Assembly: GCA_002315325.1 (NCBI GenBank)
Contig: DCGU01000020.1
Coordinates: 1 to 64,000 of the forward strand
Source of the DNA: Clostridiales bacterium UBA1770
Lineage (GTDB): Bacteria > Bacillota > Clostridia > Oscillospirales > CAG-272
Reading direction: 5' to 3'
Length of the DNA: 64,000 nucleotides
Position numbers and translations under genes: made by a program. A model generated the notes under the pieces. That model did no database searches. It was not told the origin of the DNA and saw only the letters and a list, made by a program, of their open reading frames with translations. This document shows, one piece after another, positions 58,823 through 64,000 of the stretch (position 1 is the first letter of the stretch; each line of letters opens with the position of its first letter).

Positions 58823-59941
58823 TTATGCCAATGAGATTTCTTTTTCACCAATCACGTTTTTGTCGCGGTCGGTAAACTGCACTTTGGCGTTTTTGCCGTT
58901 CAAAATCAAGGCCGCGCCGGACCACAATTGCCGCGCCCCTGGCTCCTTGCTGTATTCGGGTTTGGAACCGACAATCAGGGGACATGGTACGCCGCGGTCA
59001 TCCCCTACTTCGCCCGGCATCACAATATGCAGCGTATGCTCGTGACCGGCGAGGAACAAATCCGGCTTGACGCTTTCCCGCAAAAGGCGGCACCACTCGG
59101 TATAAATTTCGTTTTCAATATTGAAGGGCTCGTGGTACACCGTACAAAACGGGATGTGACAAATGACCAGCTTATACTGCACGCCGGGTGCATCAAATTC
59201 ACGGTCGGCACGGGCAATCAGGTCGCGGAGATAATCGGTTTCGGCCAAGCGGAACTCATGACAGGCAACGGACCCGCCGTATTCGGGATTCGTATCGCGT
59301 TTGTCCTCGCCGCAGTCCAGTACCACGCCCCAAATGGGCCCCACGCGGAACGAATAAAACGTATTGCCCTGTCGATTGGGCATATACTCTGCCATCCGTT
59401 CGGCAGCGATACCGCGCAGGTCGTGGTTGCCGCGCACCGACACGACGGGAATCTCACCGCGCGTCAAGTCACCGATGACGTGATAGATGGTGTCGTAAAA
59501 CGCCACGTTGCCGGATGAGTCGGGGACGTCGCCGTTGAGAATCAACAAATCCAAATCAGCCCCGAAATAGGCACCGGCGGCGATGGCCGGTTCATCCACG
59601 TTATGCACGTCGGCAATATGATAAATATGTAACGGGCGTCCCGTCGGCAGCGGACGGAAAGCAATCGTCAGTTCTTCTTCCGGTTCGGTTTCGGGAAAAT
59701 AGGGTTTGCGGTCGATAATTTTCTGCCAGTGCAGCGTGTATGCTCCGGCAGCGTCCAGGAGCGCCATGGGCACCGTGATGCGGTGCAGGCGCGTGTCGGA
59801 ACGCATAACCCCGCAGGACGCGTCGGAGAAGCGTCTGCCGCCGATTTCCGCCCACATAAAGGAGGCAGCGTCCACCGGGATTAATATCTGATACTCGTTT
59901 TCGACGGCGCACACAGCCGGATAAAATTTCAAATGATTCAT
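58823..59941 (-). CDS. Calcineurin-like metallophosphoesterase
   Basis: The 372-residue protein has an N-terminal ~100-residue beta-rich domain and then metallophosphoesterase motifs: YHIADVHNVD, LILNGDVPD, VVSVRGNHDLRG, LVICHIPFC and LAGHEHTLH. It has no signal peptide, so it acts in the cytoplasm on a phosphodiester or phosphomonoester. It is co-directional with, and 21 bases downstream of, the GH28-like gene, which suggests a shared role in carbohydrate use. Confidence 0.85.
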   Translation of the reverse strand: MNHLKFYPAVCAVENEYQILIPVDAASFMWAEIGGRRFSDASCGVMRSDTRLHRITVPMALLDAAGAYTLHWQKIIDRKPYFPETEPEEELTIAFRPLPTGRPLHIYHIADVHNVDEPAIAAGAYFGADLDLLILNGDVPDSSGNVAFYDTIYHVIGDLTRGEIPVVSVRGNHDLRGIAAERMAEYMPNRQGNTFYSFRVGPIWGVVLDCGEDKRDTNPEYGGSVACHEFRLAETDYLRDLIARADREFDAPGVQYKLVICHIPFCTVYHEPFNIENEIYTEWCRLLRESVKPDLFLAGHEHTLHIVMPGEVGDDRGVPCPLIVGSKPEYSKEPGARQLWSGAALILNGKNAKVQFTDRDKNVIGEKEISLA

Positions 59942-59962
59942 ATACTATTTCCCTCTTTTCTG

Positions 59963-61132
59963 TTATTTTCGGTTTAAGGTCAACGAATCGAACCTGGTCA
60001 GTGAAACCAACAAACTGTCACCGTACGTCACGACGCCCTTGATATCGTCACCGGTTACCGACACGCACGGCGCCTTCGCTTCACGTACGACGGCGTTTTT
60101 CATGCCGTGCAGTTCAAAGTCGTGGGCGGCCAATTTATCCAGGTACAAATAACCGTCCGTCCCCTCCGCATTGCTGAAATCACGGACAGAAAAAGACCGA
60201 ACGTTGCCCATGATGCAAATACGTTCCAAAACGGGCCGGTCCGGTGCCGCCCAGGAAACGTGTACGTCGGACAGTGCAACGTCCCGGATATCGCCAACAC
60301 CGTTCGGAAAATCCTCCTCGTGAAACAGCGGGACGCGGCAGCCGCGCGCCATATCCATATTCAGCACGCAATACTTACAGGCACCCGTGACGTGCGAAAT
60401 ATTGACGTTGGTAATGGGCGACGTCACACTGAGCAAGCGCACGAAGCAATGGCAAAAATCGGAATGGAGATTGCGCACGGTCACGTTTTCAATGGGGCCG
60501 TTGATGACGTCAAAGCTTTCCTGCCGGTTCAGCGCGTCGTCTGCGTTGAGCGCGATAAAATCGTCGTTGGGGGACCCGTACGTACCAAAGAAATCTTCCA
60601 TAAGGAAGTTATAGCAGTAGCCGGCAAGATGAACACCGTCCTGATTGGGGCCGAGATGCTCCGTGGCAAAACGGATATCCGACATCACCACGTCCTTTGC
60701 CTGACAAAAACGCCAATAGTAGCAAAGCGGGTCTTTGACCGTCATATGGGTAAACGACAGGTTTTCTGCGCCACGGAAATTAAACAAAACACCCGTCGTG
60801 GCCGTCACGTCGTACAAGTCGCTGCCGCGGTCGTTTTGGGCACAGTTGCCGTCCCAAATGCCGCCCGTTATGGAAACGTTGCGGGTAACGGTCCCCGGCC
60901 GCGTGGTCATAAAGTAGTCGTCCCTGCCCTTTTGCGCCCCGGCACCCATTTTGATATGGGCGTTCGGGTCGGCTGCAATCGTCGTGTCGGAACCGATATA
61001 CACCGTGTGCCCGATGCGGTACTCGCCCGCCGGGATTGACACCGCGTTGCCGCCGGCAAAGGCCGCATTGAACGCAGCGCTGTCGTCATGCGCGCCGTCA
61101 CCGACGGCGCCGAATTCTTTTATACTGATCAT
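59963..61132 (-). CDS. Right-handed beta-helix glycosidase, GH28/pectate-lyase-like
   Basis: The 389-residue protein begins MISIKEFGAVGDGAHDDSAAFN, the standard opening of GH28 polygalacturonases and related beta-helix proteins, and contains DDYFMTTRPG, NQDGVHLAGYCYNF and GSPNDDFIALNADD, which place Asp residues as in GH28 active sites. There is no signal peptide, so it would handle imported oligosaccharides. With the uronate genes at 13.5-24.3 kb it would suit pectin or uronide breakdown. The exact family is uncertain. Confidence 0.75.
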   Translation of the reverse strand: MISIKEFGAVGDGAHDDSAAFNAAFAGGNAVSIPAGEYRIGHTVYIGSDTTIAADPNAHIKMGAGAQKGRDDYFMTTRPGTVTRNVSITGGIWDGNCAQNDRGSDLYDVTATTGVLFNFRGAENLSFTHMTVKDPLCYYWRFCQAKDVVMSDIRFATEHLGPNQDGVHLAGYCYNFLMEDFFGTYGSPNDDFIALNADDALNRQESFDVINGPIENVTVRNLHSDFCHCFVRLLSVTSPITNVNISHVTGACKYCVLNMDMARGCRVPLFHEEDFPNGVGDIRDVALSDVHVSWAAPDRPVLERICIMGNVRSFSVRDFSNAEGTDGYLYLDKLAAHDFELHGMKNAVVREAKAPCVSVTGDDIKGVVTYGDSLLVSLTRFDSLTLNRK

Positions 61133-61177
61133 AGCTGTCCTCCCCCAATGACCGGAAACAGTACTTTTTTCGATACC

Positions 61178-61206
61178 GTTATACCATATATGGCCAAATA
61201 AAGCAA
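61178..61206 (-). promoter_or_regulatory. Promoter of the GH28-like/metallophosphoesterase operon
   Basis: On the minus strand TTGCTT (61201-61206) and TATAAC (61178-61183) with 17 bases between. The rest of 61207-61359 shows no gene. Confidence 0.6.
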
Positions 61207-61359
61207 GTGCCGATTGAATTTATCTGTTTTTAGGCTCTTTATATGAATATCGGCCGTAAAAATATCAATCAAAGTTTGACCTTTGGCGGCCCGCAACGTC
61301 CAAGAAGGCAATAGAGTATCTACGAGAAAACATTCTAACGTCAAAACGACAAAACCATA

Positions 61360-61387
61360 TTGACAAAAAGAAAAAATGTGATATAAT
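61360..61387 (+). promoter_or_regulatory. Promoter of tRNA-Lys
   Basis: TTGACA (61360-61365) and TATAAT (61382-61387), spacing 16. Confidence 0.75.
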
Positions 61388-61407
61388 AGTCAAGTACGAA
61401 AAAATAC

Positions 61408-61483
61408 GTCCCACTAGCTCAGGCGGTAGAGCACTTGACTTTTAATCAAGGTGTCCGGGGTTCGATTCCCCGGTGGGACACCA
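61408..61483 (+). tRNA. tRNA-Lys (UUU anticodon)
   Basis: Acceptor GTCCCAC (61408-61414) pairs with GTGGGAC (61473-61479), followed by A and an encoded CCA (61481-61483). The anticodon stem-loop CTTGA-CTTTTAA-TCAAG gives anticodon UUU. The T arm is CCGGGGTTCGATTCCCCGG. It is a substrate for the MnmA encoded at 55.6 kb. Confidence 0.97.
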
Positions 61484-61520
61484 GAAAAGGGTGAATGCAT
61501 TCTTGCATTCACCCTTTTCT
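61483..61520 (+). terminator. Long perfect hairpin after tRNA-Lys
   Basis: AGAAAAGGGTGAATGCA (61483-61499) and TGCATTCACCCTTTTCT (61504-61520) form a 17-pair stem with a four-base loop. There is only a short T run within the stem, so it may be a terminator or a processed tRNA trailer. Confidence 0.55.
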
Positions 61521-61540
61521 GATATTGCAGCACACGATAT

Positions 61541-61620
61541 CAACCCCTGCATTTCCTGCGTCAGCGGGAAATGCTGGGGTTGCGCTGCACTGTAAAAACA
61601 GTTTCTGCAGACGTTAGCGC
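61541..61620. repeat. Two further hairpins between tRNA-Lys and the PAP2 gene
   Basis: CAACCCC-T-GCATTTCC (61541-61556) pairs with GGAAATGC-T-GGGGTTG (61567-61582) with one T-T mismatch. ACTGT-AAAA-ACAGT (61589-61602) lies inside a looser stem closed by CTGCA/TGCAG and GCGC/GCGC up to 61620. Confidence 0.6.
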
Positions 61621-61635
61621 AAACGTAGGTTCTGT

Positions 61636-61689
61636 ATTCCCCGGACACCAGAATAGGGCTGATGCATCAAAATGCATCAGCCCTATTCT
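61636..61689. repeat. Second, degenerate copy of the tRNA-Lys 3' end plus hairpin
   Basis: ATTCCCCGGACACCAGAATA (61636-61655) repeats the end of tRNA-Lys and its flank (61465-61487) with TGGG deleted. It runs into AGAATAGGGCTGATGCAT (61650-61667), loop CAAA, and an exact complementary arm (61672-61689). Confidence 0.65.
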
Positions 61690-61746
61690 GTTATATCGAG
61701 CCCCCCTACGTGCCGCCTTGCGGTACGTGCAGTTGTTCCGTGCGGA

Positions 61747-62484
61747 TCACTTGGAAAGCAGTTTGGGATTGGGATTTTGGTCCATCATTTTTTCGCCGGG
61801 GTTAAGTTTGCCGACAACGGCGTAGCAGACTACGGAAATGAGCAGACCGGCGGGCATATCCATAAAATAATGCTGCTTGGTGAATACAGTGGACAGGCAG
61901 ATAAGTACCGTCATCACCAGTGAATAGATGCGGAACCACAAAGCCACTTCGGGACGGTGTCTGACGCCGAGATAGCAGTACAAACTGATTAAACAATGAT
62001 ATGACGGGAACAGATTGAACGCAACGTCGGAACCGTCGTTTCCGTACACCGTTGCCAAAAGGCCGTTGAAGAAACCGGGGCGTGCCGCGATTTCCATAAG
62101 GTGTTCGGCATTTCTGTCCATATACGTCGGTCCGAATACAAAAATGAGGAAACCGACGACGTAAGCAGCAGACAAACCGATGATATAGTTGATAAAATGC
62201 TTTTTATCAGTCACAGACACGGCAATCGGTCCGCAAATCCAAAAGACGTAGGAGAACAAATAAATAACGACAAACGGGGCGAAAACGGGAATATTGTCGT
62301 CAATGCAGGGAATCTTGGGACACCAGGCGTAATTGATGGTCCCCGTCAGCCGTGTAATCCAGTCCGCCATGCGGTACATACCGTACTGCAGGCCGAAATA
62401 AACGGCACCGAAAATCCAGCCGTACAAGGGGATGCGTTTTATCAGAGTGACAAGACGATTTTCCTTTTGCAAAGTATTTTCCAA
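61747..62484 (-). CDS. PAP2-superfamily membrane phosphatase
   Basis: The 245-residue polytopic protein (about six helices) has the PAP2 motifs LFPSYHCLISLY (second block) and STVFTKQHYFMDMPAG (third block, with catalytic His and Asp); the first block is poorly conserved, as in inositolphosphotransferase-like PAP2 proteins. It may dephosphorylate undecaprenyl pyrophosphate or phosphatidate, or transfer phospholipid headgroups. It uses a TTG start at 62482-62484 with GGAGG ten bases upstream; no in-frame ATG is available nearby. Confidence 0.82.
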   Translation of the reverse strand: MENTLQKENRLVTLIKRIPLYGWIFGAVYFGLQYGMYRMADWITRLTGTINYAWCPKIPCIDDNIPVFAPFVVIYLFSYVFWICGPIAVSVTDKKHFINYIIGLSAAYVVGFLIFVFGPTYMDRNAEHLMEIAARPGFFNGLLATVYGNDGSDVAFNLFPSYHCLISLYCYLGVRHRPEVALWFRIYSLVMTVLICLSTVFTKQHYFMDMPAGLLISVVCYAVVGKLNPGEKMMDQNPNPKLLSK

Positions 62485-62516
62485 CGTTCACAAACCTCCA
62501 TCCTTTTTTCATATCT

Positions 62517-62545
62517 ATTATAATCACGTTGGAAAAAAAGTGCAA
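62517..62545 (-). promoter_or_regulatory. Promoter of the PAP2 gene
   Basis: On the minus strand TTGCAC (62540-62545) and TATAAT (62517-62522) with 17 bases between. Confidence 0.65.
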
Positions 62546-62641
62546 GAAATATCGGTGAGAAAACGAAAGAGAAAAACAGGGTTTTATTTGGGGGCCAAAT
62601 GCGGTATAATGATATGGTAATAAAATTTCAGTGAGGGTTAG

Positions 62642-63289
62642 ATGGACAATTCTGTTTTCCGCACGACGGCGGAAGTGATGAAAGGCGTGACCAACCTGCC
62701 GATTCTTCTGGCCGCCCTGCTCTTTTTCTTTTTGCTTCAAAAAAGGAAAGCGGACAGGAAAAGCATTTTTCTCTTTCTTTTCCTATCCGTTTCTGCTTTT
62801 TTAGGTATTACCGTACACACGTTTGCCCTGCCCGTTTGGGTCAGCCGTGCTTTGTGGGTCGTTCTGTTTGCGTTTATGTACGAGACGCTGCGCCTGGCCT
62901 TTATCGTTTTGACTGCGGCCGCCGGCCACACAGAGGTACTCCTGTACAAGACACGCCTGCCGGTTTTACTTTCTGAACTCGCCTGCTGGGGCTTTTGTGC
63001 AGGATTGACGCTCGGCGGTTCCCTGTGGGACCTGTACGTCATGGGTGCGTGGGCACTGTGCGTCTTTTCCCTGCCCATCGGGCTGTGTTTCACCAAGCGC
63101 CCCGGTATCGGCAAACTGCGGCTGCTGCTCGCCATCCTGGTTTCGGCATTGGCTGCCGTTTTGGTTGAACCCTTGACACCGCCGGCACTCGGCGTGGTTA
63201 TTTGTCACGGACTGCTGGTGACATCGCTGTATTTCCTATACAAAATCGGTGCCGCCGAAAAAGCGACACCGACCCCCAAAACAGATTAA
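62642..63289 (+). CDS. Polytopic membrane protein of unknown function
   Basis: The 215-residue protein has about seven hydrophobic segments (LPILLAALLFFFLL, IFLFLFLSVSAFLGITV, ALWVVLFAFMYETL, LLLAILVSALAAVLV, VVICHGLLVTSLYFLY). The layout resembles the DUF6962 type of seven-helix proteins. No catalytic motif is seen. A TATAAT at 62605-62610 with a weak -35 and GAGG before ATG support expression. It is convergent with the beta-helix acyltransferase-like gene. Confidence 0.7.
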   Translation: MDNSVFRTTAEVMKGVTNLPILLAALLFFFLLQKRKADRKSIFLFLFLSVSAFLGITVHTFALPVWVSRALWVVLFAFMYETLRLAFIVLTAAAGHTEVLLYKTRLPVLLSELACWGFCAGLTLGGSLWDLYVMGAWALCVFSLPIGLCFTKRPGIGKLRLLLAILVSALAAVLVEPLTPPALGVVICHGLLVTSLYFLYKIGAAEKATPTPKTD

Positions 63290-63303
63290 AATGAGATAAC
63301 GTT

Positions 63304-63969
63304 TCAATGGAGCGGCACGAAAGTGCCGCTTTCTTTTACGAGTACGTTGGCCGGGATTGTCCCGCGCACCGATACCATCGGATAGACTCGTGAGCTACGT
63401 CCAATAACGGTACCCGGATTGAGCACACAATGGCACCCCACTTCCGTGCCGTCACCCACTATGGCGCCGCACTTGCGCAAGCCCGTCGGCACGTCGACGT
63501 CGCCGTGAATCACAACGTTGGATTTATCCCCCTTGAGGTTGGAGCAAACGCTGCCGGCACCGAGGTGTGCGTAATTGCCCAACACGGCATCGCCCACGTA
63601 ATTGTAGTGAGGCACGTCAACGTGATTTAAAAGGATACAGTTCTTTAATTCCGTGGAATTCCCGATGACGCACTTTTCACCCGTGATAATACTGCCCCGC
63701 AAAAAAGCGCCGGGACGCAGTTCACAGTTATGTCCAATGACGCAGGGACCGTCGAATACCACGTTCGGATAGATTTTGACGTCACGGCCGACCAGAACGT
63801 TGTCGGCGTACTTTGTAAAACCGTTGAGTCCGTCACGCACCAATTGTTCGGTGAGCGCTTTGATACGCGGGAGCAGTTCCCAGGGATAGGTGCAAGACGC
63901 AAATAAATCAACCAAATAGGGGACGTCGCAGGAAAACAGGCTGTTTATTGTCATTTCGTCAAGCGTCAT
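63304..63969 (-). CDS. Left-handed beta-helix (hexapeptide-repeat) protein, GlmU C-terminal-like
   Basis: The 221-residue protein has ~90 residues of helical N-terminus and then hexapeptide repeats of the LbH fold (VLVGRDVKIYPNVVFDGPCV, IGHNCELRPGAFLRGSIITG, VIGNSTELKNC, NYVGDAVLGNYAHLGAGSVC, VGDGTEVGCHCVLNPGTVIG). It resembles the acyltransferase half of UDP-GlcNAc pyrophosphorylases. There is no nucleotidyltransferase domain, so it may be a stand-alone sugar acyltransferase or a regulatory subunit. Start ATG 63969 follows GAGAGG. Confidence 0.8.
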   Translation of the reverse strand: MTLDEMTINSLFSCDVPYLVDLFASCTYPWELLPRIKALTEQLVRDGLNGFTKYADNVLVGRDVKIYPNVVFDGPCVIGHNCELRPGAFLRGSIITGEKCVIGNSTELKNCILLNHVDVPHYNYVGDAVLGNYAHLGAGSVCSNLKGDKSNVVIHGDVDVPTGLRKCGAIVGDGTEVGCHCVLNPGTVIGRSSRVYPMVSVRGTIPANVLVKESGTFVPLH

Positions 63970-64000
63970 AACACAGGCCTCTCTTTTTGAAAACGGTATA

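Noticed and set aside
60107..61039. Plus-strand open frame of 310 codons opposite the GH28-like gene
   Set aside because: Antisense to a beta-helix protein with clear motifs; no start signal.
61541..61655. Second functional tRNA after tRNA-Lys
   Set aside because: Only the extreme 3' end is repeated; no cloverleaf with anticodon arm can be drawn.

Overview
The window looks like a chromosome segment of an anaerobic, low-to-mid G+C Firmicute of the class Clostridia, most likely a gut Oscillospirales-type organism (inference, not a database result). Reasons: an IspH-ribosomal protein S1 fusion, an IscR-IscS-IscU-MnmA operon, TmcAL, the YceD-L32 pair, an mraZ-headed division and cell-wall cluster with a PASTA-type penicillin-binding protein, Firmicute-style ribosome binding sites (GGAGG), and many TTGACA-17-TATAAT promoters. 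No phage, IS element or CRISPR array is visible. One tRNA gene (Lys-UUU) is present.

Layout. 1-9.7 kb: accessory minus-strand block with a GyrI-like protein (cut by the window edge), a UvrA-like ABC ATPase fused to a TrmO-like domain, five GNAT acetyltransferases, a CPBP membrane protease, a SUKH protein, an alpha/beta hydrolase and a TetR regulator with a perfect palindromic operator; short decayed coding fragments lie between some of them. 9.8-15 kb: uronate/glycan operon (uxaC, SGNH-type acetylesterase, GH110-like beta-helix protein fused to a GNAT domain and interrupted by a frameshift). 15-29.9 kb: housekeeping genes (PHP phosphatase, MutS-like ATPase, D-2-hydroxyacid dehydrogenase, NrdR, FolD, Lgt with a long acidic tail, UxaA/UxaB, IspH-S1, Cmk-PlsC, a BaiN-type flavoprotein, an RpiR regulator). 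30-33.7 kb: uracil/xanthine permease behind an attenuator-like leader, an ArsB/SLC13-type carrier, another GNAT.

33.8-47.7 kb: cell wall and division. An Asp/Glu racemase and murE run on the plus strand toward ftsZ, while mraZ-rsmH-ftsL-pbp-murF-mraY-ftsW-murG-ftsQ-ftsZ run on the minus strand. murE is missing from its usual place between pbp and murF and sits at the far end of the cluster in opposite orientation; it lacks a normal start codon and has DNPG instead of the DNPR motif. 47.7-55.1 kb: membrane protein, aldose-epimerase-like enzyme, SH3-type lipoprotein with a DTP repeat tract, J-domain/DUF5685-like pair, rpmF, yceD, tmcAL, a 96-residue orphan. 55.6-58.7 kb: iron-sulfur/tRNA thiolation operon. 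58.8-61.1 kb: metallophosphoesterase and GH28-like beta-helix enzyme. 61.4-64 kb: tRNA-Lys followed by a chain of hairpins, PAP2 phosphatase, a membrane protein and a left-handed beta-helix protein.

The least explained parts are (i) an array of perfect mini-palindromes separated by GTGAAAT / ATTTCAC heptamers at 55.26-55.55 kb, (ii) the duplicated tRNA-Lys 3' end with compensatory hairpins at 61.46-61.69 kb, (iii) the untyped leader RNA of the uracil permease gene, (iv) the UvrA-TrmO and GH110-GNAT fusions, and (v) the displaced murE paired with an aspartate-type racemase.
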